A stretch of DNA of 64,000 bases, from NCBI GenBank assembly GCA_009760855.2, contig WPIO01000061.1, positions 945,501 through 1,009,500 of the forward strand, read 5' to 3'. The notes under the pieces were generated by a model. The model saw only the letters and a program-made list of their open reading frames with translations, did no database searches and had not been told where the DNA came from. This DNA is from Cristatella mucedo. Lineage: Eukaryota; Bryozoa; Phylactolaemata; Cristatellidae. The translations under genes and the position numbers were made by a program. Of the stretch, positions 41,956-52,456 are shown one piece after another (position 1 is the stretch's first letter; every line of letters starts with the position of its first letter).

Positions 41956-44900
41956 CTACTTGCAGTCGGCGCTGCCCGGCTCCTGAGCATACGGCTGGCC
42001 TGTCGTCGGCACGCGATCGACGGCCAGCACGCCCACCACCTCGCTGACAGGCGCCCTGGTCCCGGCATCAAGCCTCAGGCCGTGCAGCAGGCGCTGATGG
42101 TGCCGTCCCTGGCCGCTGCCCCCGGCTATGGCGGCGCCGGGCGGCACAATCGGCGCGGTGTCGGCCGCTGGCGTGGTGGCGGCAATGACGACAGCTCTGC
42201 CGGTTCGCCGAGCCGACGATATGGGCGGCAAGACAGGCGGCGTCGGCTTCAGCGCTACCACGTCAGCCGAATGCTCCCGCTGCTGCCGCAGCTGAAGGAA
42301 CGGCGTGGGATCGGGCACGGCTGTCGGGCTGCCGATGCCGTCAACGGCAGTGGAGACGCCGTCGTCACAAGGCGGCGACTCGGCGCTGTTGCCGACAAGC
42401 CGCCGGCCCGAGGCGGGCCTTCGTCGAGGTGCACCGAGGCCATCGTCCGACAGCGGCAGCTGCCCTCGTTGCTGCGCCGCCGCTCGGTGCTGAGGTGGTG
42501 GCTGCGTAATGATGACTGCTCGGGCGGTCGTGGCATAGCGCCGCTGCAGCTCTGGCGGTGGTGGCAGCGCAGCAGCAGGCTCGACGACAGGTGCGTCCGC
42601 CTGCTGCTGCTGCTGGGTCAGCTCGCCTCCACTGCCTCCGCCAGACGCCGGTCGGCTGCGTCTGGCTGCCTTGACCTTGTGCAGCTCCGTGGTGAGGTAC
42701 GCTATCGTGCAGCTCTTGGCATCCACCTCGGCTGTGAGCACGGCGATGTGCTTGTTTTTCGACTTCATTTCCTCGACGAACTGCTTCTCGGCCGCCTGCA
42801 GCTGGTCGCGCACCTGCTTGGCGGCTCGGCCGCTGCTCTCTGCCTCGAGCTCGGCTCTCCTCCTCGACAGCTCGCTCTCATGCAGTGCAGTCTCTGCCCT
42901 CTCGAGCTTGCCTGGGCCGTCGTCTGCTACAGCCGAGCCGGGGATGTTAGGGGGGGAGACACTGCGCTGCATGCGATGCACGACTTGAAAACCTCGGTCA
43001 GCCTGCCTGCCTGCCAGCCACCAGCTGCTCTGGTGCCAACACAGCTTTGGCCACCGGTTCTAGCATATCAGTAGGAGTCAACGACCTCGATGAACAGTCA
43101 CTACAAGGTCGAGCTGCCAGTTACCCAATCAGTGGCTGCCCGGGCTCCGGCAATTCAACTACAGCCGGCTGGCCCTAGAGAGACAAGGTCATGTAACTAA
43201 AAACGAACAAAGCCACAGGCTGCGACCTCTGCTATGGGTGGCAAGGGCAGGTACAATCCGGCCGGGCTAAAACCGCTGAGCAGAAAGAAAGAGAATAACA
43301 GAGCAGTTATGTGTACACAAACAGATCTGATCTGCCATACATTGGTGGAGGGGTTTTTCAGGAGCAGGAGCAGAGAGTGGCAGGAAGTTGAGGGGGGAGT
43401 CGGCTGCCTGGCCGGATGGGTGGGCGTCATAGTGAATGAGCTCAGCCACTGGGATCGGCAAGTGCATGCAATAACGAGTCCCACTTGCCGAGGGCCAAAG
43501 CATTAACAACACGCTTGCCTCAATTGTCATGCTACGAAGCCCGAAGGTACAATTGGGCAAAGGCTCTCACGTTCCATTAGTAAAAGCAAAAAGCGGTACA
43601 AGCTAACACGCCACTTCCATTAACACCACACCACCGCCCGCGTGGTGACTTCCTTAGTGCTGCTTGCAGAGGAGGCAACACCGACAGGGCAATCGTGGTA
43701 GGTCCTGTCTCCCCTTTCCGTGGCACACTCTCTCCACGCATGCTGGCTCTAAGTTGGTGGCTAAAAAACTGTACGATTCGAAGGACTCAACCCAAATGGT
43801 ATAGCAGTGGCTGAAGCAGAGAGCTGGTGGGCTTAGGTGTACATGAGAACCTCCTCTCGAAGAAGTGATGTGCAGTTATGCCTAAGCACGAAACTCAGTC
43901 AATGGATCTTCGGCTTCAAAATTGCACCAGACATCCATCGATCGTTAGGGTGGTTGCCGGATACATACATATAAGGCATTAACAGTTCTTGGGGACCCTA
44001 TGATGATTTATCTTACTGCACTTACTTATTTCCCTTGCCATTTTGTGGCTACTTCATTGCTAGGTATTTCCTGGCGTGTTGTCCGAAACTTGGGCTATTC
44101 TTATAACTTTTGCATGCGATTCTCATCACCATGGGAACCATTTCTGCTATTTGAGCATGCTACTAGAAAGTCAGCATTAAAACCCAGTCCTCTCGAGTTT
44201 GTGGAGCCAAATATGGATACATTAATAAAATTAGTGATAAAAACAAAAAACACTTAAATAGTGCCATGTGTATACAAAATTACTTTTTAGGCACCTTAAA
44301 TCTGTTAGCAAAGAGGCATGTCAATTGGTTAGTTAGAACATGAACAATTTCAGCACACACAAGCATGCAATTCACACGGTCTGGGTAAATGATGTGAGGA
44401 ATAGATGGATTTATAGCAATTTTTTAAAAGCCAAATAAGAGGATGTCACAATGTCAGCTGGAAGTGAGTCTCAGTCTTTGGATGCATACGAACTGAAGGC
44501 ACGATTTGCTAGTTGCACAACAAACAACCAGAAAAGAAGAGAAATGGTGCAATGGGAAGCCGGATTAAGAAGCATTTCAGACAGACAGGCCGGTGCAAGA
44601 GAAAGAAGTGAGTGATCACTTATAAGTGAGTGACAGATCCTTTAGATCGACTGAAAACTTAATGGAGAGCCTATGCAGGTCGGTCAGAAGGGGTTAAATA
44701 TTGCAGTTGCAACATTCATGGCAGACAAGCCTAGCTGCTGAGTTCAGAATTATCTGCAAGTGTCTTACTGCACAGGCAGGAGGTCATACAAATAGTGACT
44801 TATAGAAGTCTAGATGGGATATCACAAACGCTTGGACTAACTTGGTTGCTGTGCTGTACACTAATACACGTGTAAACCCAAAATTTGCAATGTCCCATTG

Positions 44901-47267
44901 CTGAAAGCAAGCAGACCTGATTGTGGAACTGATATGGCCATCTACACAGCCCCTGGGTCTTAGCTTCCAGGTAAGGTGCTTAGACTCTACAACCTAGATC
45001 ATGGGTTCGAGTCCTGCAGAAAGCATTTCATGACATCTCACTGCAAGTGGTAAGAGTCGCCAAGGCTCTACCAAAGCTACATACAAATGAGGCTGCTAAA
45101 TCAGCAGATCTTTACTTTTCCTTAAAGAAGTGAAAGGTCATTTTGTAACAAAGATACTCATAGGGTGAGGAAAAAGACTAGTTACAGCTCGTGGGCCATG
45201 AGAGAGAATTAAACTCTCACAGGTCATGCCTCATTCACTCCTCAACTATGAGTTAGCCTCCAAAAACTTACTCGATCAATCATCAAAATGATAAAGGTAG
45301 CTGCAGCTCAGATCCAGCTCCCAAAATCTAGCCAGCGGCAGCTGAAGCCATGGGGATGATAACTCAAAGCTTAAAAAAGGATGACACCGAAGTAAAGTAT
45401 AATTTAGATATGAAAACTTTAGATCCCAGAAAAAGGCAAACAAGACGGTTCTAATGGAGCGAGTGGTAGCGGTTGCTTCGGCAGCGGCCAGCTATACAGT
45501 TTGGTCCTGAGGAAGTTAGGTGCTGCTCGACGCCGCCAGGCACGTGTTTGTACCCGTCAAAAAATCTGGCGTGCTACGGCATGCCACACGTTCCTGCAAA
45601 TGGGCGCTAAGCCTCAAAGGTCTACTGAGTATAACTCAACCTCAAGAGATCTAGCTATGCTCTAATAAGCACTAATTAAAGCTCGGAATACGAGCAAGGT
45701 TGGCAGTGGAGGCGCAGCCTCCTAAACCCTAAAACCTAAATCCTAAACACTAAACCCTAAAATCTAAACCCTAAAGCCTAAATTCTAAACACTAAAACCC
45801 TAAATGCTAAACCCTAAAGCCTAAACGCTAAACCCTAAAACCCTAAACACTAAATCCTAAAACCTATAGGGGGCGAATGTCCTACCCCAGGGGTGAAATG
45901 GGGGGGGAGAGGGGAATGTTCATGGGGGACGTCCAGGGGGGAAATGTCCGTACCTCAAACACGACATCCCAAAATAACACTGGCACTTCAAGAAAACAAA
46001 GAATATGGTGTGAATCCCTAACTCGTCTTTAATAGATCCGTAATGGCACACTAGGTAAGGCGGCTGCTTTTCATGACCTCGAAGTTCGAATCCTGCGGTG
46101 GGCAATCCTTTATTGCAACTGCAAGTGGTGGTGATAGCCGTCAAGGCTCTTCTGTCGTTATACAAAAGAAGCTGTTAAGTCAGCTAGTATTTTGTAAGAG
46201 ATCGCCATTCCACGAAACACTGCAGGTGGGGGTTACGATGGTCATTTTGTACCAAGAGGTACAAGGTAAAATTTTAAAATATGTCTCAGTAGGCAGAGTG
46301 GTATTAGAAGGCCGGCATCAAATTTTTCATCCCATGCAAAATGTACTGGAGGACTCAGAGGCTCAGAGAGAAAAAGATCATCGTGGAGTAAAAAAATGAC
46401 TGCACAATTGGCTAGATGAATTAGTCCCATTTCCTTAACGAAGAAGTTTCTCTTTACTCGTCGAAAGTTACACAGCCAATACAAATATGAGTAACGACGA
46501 ACATCGACGAAACACAATCGCAGCCAGCCTTGCACTTCTGCAAATCGGGACATGGCATTCCACAAGGCGCACACAGACAGACACACAACACACACGTACA
46601 CAAACGCGTGCATAGCGGATATGTGTGAATCAGCACACAGAGACAAACATACAACACATGAGGACTAAGTAGGTGTTAAAGGTCTAGGTTTCTTTTGGTG
46701 CGCTACATAAAGAGCATTACCACTTTAAAGCAGCGCTGCTTGCACAAGTGATACACGAACAATAGATTTAACCTGCTGGGGAAAGCAAGCTACTCGGTCT
46801 GCATGAGCTCACCATTGATGCCTGGTAGAGACTGCATCGTAAGTTGGAACGTTAATTCTAAAAATAAAAGAAGACATGACCACGTTTGAAAATCCAAGCA
46901 GATCAAACGTTAATGAAGATGAATAAATAACAGTGATTTATGAGCTCTACAAATCAAACCAACTTCTGTGATCAAGATGAGCTCTAACGAAATGCAATTT
47001 AGATGAACAGGCTACATTTAAACTATATTCACACAGAGAGATGATATGACTTTTTCGGTAATAATAATAAAACGGTGAAGGCAAAGAATAATTACTTTTA
47101 GAGCAGATTTAGAGCGAGCGGTCGGAGAGCGTCGGCTTACCGGCGCACTTTTTCTGCAGCTTGCTAATCTCCTCATGGAGGCCGCGGAGGGTGTGCGCAT
47201 GCTCCTGTTGCATGAACAAGATCGAACTCTCTAGATTTCGTTTCTGTATTTCCAGCTGCGACGCCAT
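41956..47267 (-). CDS. CCDC92: CCDC92-family coiled-coil protein (two coding exons)
   Basis: Exons are 47141-47267 and 41956-42923; together 1095 nt (364 aa plus stop). Human CCDC92 is 331 aa and acts at the centriole-cilium interface. Similarity from recalled family sequence: an N-terminal coiled-coil start (QEHAHTLRGLHEEISKLQKK), a second heptad block ending VDAKSCTIAYLTTELHKVK, then VPDPTPFLQLR, PPVLPPISSARRTGRA and a C-terminal HHQRLLHGLRLDAGT with VLAVDRV. These come in the same order as in the vertebrate protein. Between them lies a low-complexity Gln/Pro/Arg-rich stretch. The open frame extends upstream to a Met at 42981, but that part is intron: it contains a CTAAC branch-point-like site and a pyrimidine tract before the acceptor. 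The 4.2-kb intron is full of repeats. Confidence 0.9.
44275..44915 (-). mobile_element. Decayed LINE family 1 copy in the CCDC92 intron
   Basis: Follows the family 1 order in antisense (TTTTAGGCACCTTAAAT, later GGCAGACAAGCCTAGCTGC, then the GTGACTTATAGAAGTC region) with heavy divergence. Confidence 0.65.
44950..45125 (+). mobile_element. SINE-B copy in the CCDC92 intron
   Basis: A-box-like CTTAGCTTCCAGGTAAGG, B box GGGTTCGAGTCC, then the CACTGCAAGTGGTAAGAG body and the GAGGCTGCTAAATCAGC tail. Confidence 0.78.
45718..45866 (+). repeat. Degenerate CCCTAAA telomere-like array
   Basis: About twenty units of 7-8 bp of the type CCTAAA(C/A)CC, many exact CCCTAAA, with scattered substitutions (ACCTAAA, TCCTAAA, CACTAAA). 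An interstitial array inside the CCDC92 intron, not a chromosome end. Confidence 0.9.
45867..45955. repeat. G-rich degenerate minisatellite
   Basis: Irregular units of the type GGGGG-GAATGTCC recur about four times directly after the CCCTAAA array, with G runs of 4-8. The end matches GGGGGGAAATGTCC. Confidence 0.65.
46032..46195 (+). mobile_element. SINE-B copy in the CCDC92 intron
   Basis: GGCACACTAGGTAAGGCGGC, B-box-like AGTTCGAATCC, GTGGTGATAGCCGTCAAGG and the AAGAAGCTGTTAAGTCAGCT tail. Confidence 0.8.
47141..47267 (-). CDS. CCDC92: CCDC92 first coding exon
   Basis: ATG at 47267 opens MASQLEIQKRNLESSILFMQ, continuing into EHAHTLRGLHEEISKLQKKC. This matches the CCDC92 N-terminal coiled coil. 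The exon ends GCCG before a consensus GTAAG donor, in phase 1. Phase 1 is what the acceptors at 42924-42928 require. It is only 42 codons long. Confidence 0.88.
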
Positions 47268-48520
47268 GAGGATGACGTTGATGTATCGATGAGTATTTAC
47301 CGGCCGGGAAAGCAGAACAAACTTAGGACCAACTTAACCAACACGGAGACCGCTTTTAGCACCCTGCAAATTCAAAGGAAACAAGATGTGCACGCATTCC
47401 AGCATACGCCAAAGGCTCGCCAACTGGAAAGACGCAAGTCGCACGAAGCTTCTTAGCGCATAACTATGCACTCGAGCGCTGGTCAGATGTGAGAAAAGGA
47501 CGCGCCCGACAAGCAAACGCGGCGAGGAAGGGGGCTCAAATCAGCAATAATTCCCGTTGGGAGGCTTGCGGAGAGTGCATTTGCGGGCAAAAGCTTCCGT
47601 ATGCATAAGCAGTTCAGTGTTCTGCGTCTCCTTGGTAAGAAAAATTCCATTTATGCTTGCATCCAACAATTCTTAAGTGAGCGTGTGGCTGGGGAAGCGC
47701 GATGGTGGCCAAGTTCTTCCACCGGCGCGAACAGTCGTGGGCTTGCAAGAATAGGGAGCTACGCTACGCTCTTTAAATTGTCGTTCTTACCATTATTCGA
47801 CAACAAAATGAGCTGCGCCTGCGACTGCGCCTAGGTAAACGAAAGGTCTCTTCTGCTTATACGGGCGCCATGTTAAAAAGCCCTGTAGGTCTACAGCCGG
47901 GGTACTGTTAGGTGTTGTTGTTCCATCACCATGTCATCGTTTGGCCCTCTGGGTAGAGTATGATAAATACCGGCTTTACGTAAAAGTAGTAGTCTGGTGT
48001 CTAGAATTTTTAAATTATATTAAATAATTACTAATATTTAATTAGAAGTGGAAAAGTACAGTCCATGACTATATTTGTGGAAATGCATCGTGTATGATCC
48101 GAATGTCTATGATGCGTACGACGAGTGTTGCCGCGTTGGACCGTGTGTATGTCTATGAACTCGTTATTTTATAACTCCTAGCGATAGTTGCAGAGAAACG
48201 GTGCGAGATAGACCGCAGAGAAAGCGAGGAGATAGCGAGAGAAAAGAGAGAGAGAGAGAGAGAGAGTGAGAGAGATAAAAGAAGAACGCGCTCACTGGTT
48301 TCCGGATTGTTAGGGGGATGGTTACGAGGGCTGACCGGCTGAGAGAGGCTACTACAGAAGACGGTACAGCAAATCAAACTCGAAATTCCCGGTCGCTTAT
48401 TCCATCTACTTGAATTCAATACCACTGTGAGAAGATTAATATTAATTCTTCCACAAGAGCACTAGTAAGATTCTTGACGTTTACTGACATTAAGCATATT
48501 ATCGCTAACCAATTGCCAAG
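47268..48520. other. CCDC92 upstream region
   Basis: The part near 47270-47880 is GC-richer than its surroundings, as expected around a promoter, but no specific element can be assigned. The (GA)n tract lies at 48246. Confidence 0.5.
48246..48274. repeat. (GA)n microsatellite
   Basis: Run of GA with one T interruption. The surrounding 47270-48520 has no recognised gene. Confidence 0.9.
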
Positions 48521-48526
48521 CTTATT

Positions 48527-48660
48527 ATTATTATTTTGTTATACTTGTTGTCGTTGAGCATGCTACCACTAACCATTTGATCATGTTTACTTTGCAACGA
48601 ATTTAAAGTGCGTAGAAAGAGACTGAGTTCTTTGAGGGTGCTATAAAAGATATATTAATA
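48527..48660 (+). mobile_element. LINE family 1 3' UTR fragment
   Basis: Contains GAGCATGCTACCACTAACCA and GAGGGTGCTATAAAAGATAT followed by (AAT)n, in sense orientation. Directly precedes a SINE-A copy. Confidence 0.65.
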
Positions 48661-48673
48661 ATAATAATATTAA

Positions 48674-48828
48674 TACGCCGAGTTGGTTTGGCCCAGTGGT
48701 TAATGTGCTCACCCCGATCGAGATCTGGCCGAGGTCGTAGGCTTGAGCCCCGTGGCATATGGGAAGTGCCTGAGTAGAGATTGAGTTCTCGTAAGGCGCT
48801 ATACAAATGAATTTTATTGATATACATT
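48674..48828 (+). mobile_element. SINE-A, tRNA-derived
   Basis: The tRNA-like head has an A-box-like TGGCCCAGTGG and a degenerate B box (GGCTTGAGCCC). Its tail is GAGATTGAGTTCTCGTAAGG then CGCTATACAAATGAATT. That tail resembles the 3' end of LINE family 1. Confidence 0.8.
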
Positions 48829-48974
48829 AAGCTTTTTAATCAGCATATGTTTAAGTCCCGAGACAGATATTTAGTTCTTTTAAGGTGCTGCACACATGTC
48901 TTATTATCTTGTTTGTACTCAGGCTGCAGAAATTCGCTGTTAGTTTATAACTTGGAAAGCTTCATTAATACTAC

Positions 48975-49720
48975 TACTACTAATAATAACAACATATTTG
49001 AATAGCATACCAAGAGAACTCAATCTCCTTCAAGGCACTTACAATATGGTGGAAATAAAGCAATTTGCTTTATTGGTTAGAGAGTTCCGGGATTTGGGAT
49101 TATACGAACTGAAGGTCTCATTGTCGTTTGCTAGAGGCACACCTGAGAGACTTGAGTCGGTAGAGCGTGCTTTTTGAGGATAAAGCACAAGTAGGAAGTG
49201 TTTCAGATAGGTAGGCTGGAGAATGAGAATTACAAAATCAATCTCTAAGTCAATTCGAAGAGCTTGATGGGAAGCCAGTACTGGTAGGTGAGATGTAGTG
49301 TAAACAAGGAGTTGCAAGGTTCACGACAGACACTCGTGTGACTAGCATGTACATTCCCAAAATCAGGAACTCTCGTGGAAGGCTTCGATGATTTCATCGG
49401 TCGAGTCGTCTGCCAGGCTTTCACAAAAATGAAGAAGGCGTGCATTTGACGGCGCCTATGATGGGTCCTTTTCCAAGTCTTGCCCGAATTTTGGCCTAGA
49501 AGTAGAACCACATTTGGCTACCGAGTCTTCGCTAAGTGTTCCCTAAGTCTTGAACGGCCGCCGAGTATTGCTGGCATACATTGAAGACTGAAGACTAGGT
49601 AGGAAGCTAGAGGAAGCCAGACTCAACGTGTAAACGTGGCTTTACAGAAATCTAGATTGGACGTCACGAATGCATTGACCAGATGGGCTTCGGTATCCAT
49701 ACCTAAGCAGTCCCGAATTT
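48975..49720 (-). mobile_element. LINE family 1 relic split by a TIR element
   Basis: The tail and 3' UTR begin at 48975. ORF remnants follow to about 49344 and resume at about 49636 (ACAGAAATCTAGATTGGACG) after the inserted TIR element. Strongly decayed. Confidence 0.6.
49345..49635. mobile_element. Third, truncated copy of the TIR element, inside a LINE relic
   Basis: Aligns with 4424-4690 over about 250 bp (shared GAAGTAGAACCAC and GAAGAAGGCGT blocks). It ends in AACGTGGCTTT, the expected right terminus. LINE family 1 sequence lies on both sides, so it inserted into that LINE. The left terminus is not clear. Confidence 0.6.
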
Positions 49721-49732
49721 TTGCACTAGTGC

Positions 49733-50722
49733 CTACCTTGCAACTGAGAAACTGAATGCCTACATTGCCAACATTCGATTCTGGACGTCGGAAAACTTCT
49801 TGAAACTAAATGACGATTAAACCGAACTGCTGCTCATAAGACACCCTAAGCGTGTGGCTGGATTAAAAGGCTTTGCTCTTCTAATAGGTGATGCTACTGT
49901 GCGACCGTCGCCACGTGCTCGACATTTAGGTGTCGTTTTCGACAGCTGCCTCAATTTTGAAATCTTCATTCAGAAGACTGCTTTTACAGCTAGCCATCAT
50001 GTCTGGTTCCTATCCAAGATTAGGAACTGTCTTCCACAGTGCATGTAAAAAAATTTAACTGGCTCCTTAGTTCTGTCTCGGCTTGATTATTGTAATTCCC
50101 TTTTGGCTGGGTTACCAAAGAAAGCAACTAGGCCACTGCAGCTGACTATGAATATGGCTGCAAGGCTAGTCTTCAAGTCCCAGAGGTTTGAGCACGTCTC
50201 CTTTGCTAAAAGAGCTAGGATGAATGCCGGTTGATCAAAGCATACAGAGCAAAGTTCTTACGCTGACCCACAAAGCCGGCCACGGCTTGGCTCCTTCATA
50301 CCTAGCTGAACTGCTGCACCAGTTTCTGCCTGTTGGCCCCCTCAGGTCCTGTGTGGACAATAAATGTTCCATTCCTCCGCTTAAAGACAGTTGGCGACAG
50401 AAGCATTAGCTCTGCAGGTCCTAGACTGTGGAACTCGCTTCTACAATTCTTACGAAACGACAACTACTCTCCTGCTGCCGATTATGGCTCATTCTTTTCA
50501 GCAGTCCTGAGCTGCAATTTTCATGCTACTCTACTCACTACCTCAACTGGTCTCCTGACTCTGCTATGCTTCCCACTTTCTATTTGTTGCATGAGACGAA
50601 GTCTGTTGGCTACCGAATGCGTACCGAAAGCCGCTTAGGCTGTGAGTACGCTACACAAAATTCTCCTGCGTAACACCCACATAGTCTTTATGACTCAGTG
50701 GAGTTACAGACGGAGATACATT
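49733..50722 (+). pseudogene. LINE family 2 copy, RT C-terminal half with stops
   Basis: Reads EKLNAYIANIRFW, then a stop, LLLIRHPKRVAGLKGFALLI, ATVRPSPRARHLGVVFDSCL, LAPSYLAELLHQFLPV and TVGDRSISSAGPRLWNSL, ending in the 3' UTR with GAGATACATTA. It has several premature stops and a 3-codon-scale deletion after VDNK. Confidence 0.82.
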
Positions 50723-51721
50723 AGCTGAAAGCAGGTAGACTTGACTTCGGAGCTGATGTCTCATTTAAGGCCACTTAGGAACAGGACACCCATATTGCTT
50801 GCAGGTGTTACACGAGGTATGATAGCTGAGGCCCTTTTGTGTTACAGGCTTTTGGATATCTTAAGTAGCACAAAGTTTTCTCATAGCTAGTCAGGTGGTT
50901 TTTATTGTCATTCAGTTTAATAAGTTTGCTGCAATCCGATTGCAGTGGAGTCCAGTGACAGACAATTTTCTGTGCCGACAGCTCTGCAGGCAACGCATAC
51001 GAGGCCGATGAATTTTAGATGACCTTCAATTTTTTCTATGTCTTTTTTGCTTTGCAATTATGTCCGGGAACAGCCCGCCGAAGAACATACGGATCATACG
51101 GAACTTGTAGCTTGTGAATGAAGCTCTGACGAATCAACCTCGATGAGCGTGGCATCAGCGTTCCCCTTGGAACGATGGGCTGAGCCTTAAGCAGGGCAGA
51201 CTGGCTTCGATTGCTGCGAGTCTAATAACGAGACTGATAAGAAAAAGTCGGCTGGTCACACTTCTGAGTAGCGGCTTGTCCTAGAGGGTCTTCACAGTGA
51301 GTATATAATCACTGATTGGGCAGATGTAAGGCTTTTCTTCCCTCTAGGCCGCCTGTCGTGCCAATGTTACCAAAGAGATACCGAACTTTGGGGGGGGGGG
51401 GAGTTGGGTGCTATTACAACAATTCGGATTCGTTGGTTCCTTGTTGAACATTAACAGCTAGTAACTGCAGCAATCCTCGAAATGGGAAGCTCCTGCGGCT
51501 CAAGAAATAATATCGATGAAACTATTTTAATGGGTAGCATTAGGCTGGTTTTATTTCTGGACTTCGAAATAACGTTCAGAGGCATCTGCATAGCAAGCTA
51601 CAGGTATGTAAGGTTAAATAAGCTCAAAGGCATAAGATAAACATTCTGGGTACATTCACGTTGATCAAAAGAACCATCGATTGCTCTCAATAAAAATATG
51701 ATCTGATTTAAAATTAACAGC

Positions 51722-51888
51722 CTCATCTGTATAGCAGCAGAAGAGCCTTAACGGCTATCACCACTGCTTGCAGTTGACAATTAAGGATCGACCACTGCAG
51801 AATTCGAATCTACGACCTCGGTCGTAGATGCGAATTAAGAGCAAGCACCTTACCTCGGGGGCTATAACGGCCCACCAAGTCGCCTAGA
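51722..51888 (-). mobile_element. SINE-B copy
   Basis: Antisense CGGCTATCACCACTGCTTGC, inverted B-box-like AGAATTCGAATCTACGACC, then the A-box region ending GGGCTATAACGGCCC. Confidence 0.78.
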
Positions 51889-52191
51889 GTAGCTGCTTTA
51901 CTCAAGGATATGTTCAATCGAGCATGAACTCTGGAGCAATGCCAAATGCCGTCGCAGCAGCGGCAGCAGCCTCAAGCCGGATGTGAAGCCTCGGAGTGCA
52001 CTACGCGGCTCCACATACTGCACTGCCAAAGGCAGGCAGGCTGGTGCAGTCGGCATGGAGATAAATCGGCTGCAACAGCAAGCCTGGAGTCAAACATGAT
52101 ATCTTGCATCTTTAAGCTCGCATTCACACAAACATACCCACACGTTAGGGCACATGCATATGAACTCAGACATACACAAACATAAGGAGAT

Positions 52192-52192
<1 letters not shown>

Positions 52193-52232
<40 letters not shown>
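52193..52232. repeat. (TA)n microsatellite
   Basis: About 19 TA units followed by TTTA repeats. Lies 150 bp from the CA array. Confidence 0.95.
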
Positions 52233-52237
<5 letters not shown>

Positions 52238-52284
52238 TTATTTATACAATAAAAACACAAATGCATACATATACAAACAGACAT

Positions 52285-52384
52285 AAACACAAGCTATGCA
52301 CACACACACACACACATGCAAGTGATACGAGCGCACACACATATGCCTATACACACACATACAAATGCGAGTGCACACACATGC

Positions 52385-52452
<68 letters not shown>
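52285..52452. repeat. (CA)n microsatellite, long
   Basis: Interrupted CA-rich sequence, then a pure CA run from about 52387 to 52452. It ends directly in a LINE family 1-type tail fragment (52455-52530). Confidence 0.95.

Positions 52453-52456
<4 letters not shown>

Larger units (their letters stand above)
42924..47140 (-). other. CCDC92 intron (4.2 kb) with dense repeats
   Basis: Contents from right to left: SINE-B at 46032-46195, a G-rich degenerate repeat and a CCCTAAA telomere-like array at 45718-45950, SINE-B at 44950-45125, and a decayed LINE family 1 copy at 44275-44915. The stretch 43000-44270 has no recognised feature beyond the branch point and pyrimidine tract next to exon 2. Confidence 0.85.

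Noticed and set aside
42082-43074. 330-codon plus-strand open frame
   Set aside because: It is the antisense of CCDC92 exon 2, where high GC content removes stops. It has Arg/Leu-rich low-complexity composition, while the minus strand matches a known family.
47703-47777. 24-codon frame MVAKFFHRREQSWACKNREL as a first exon
   Set aside because: It ends in a stop without a donor site and has no recognisable continuation. Probably chance in the CCDC92 upstream region.
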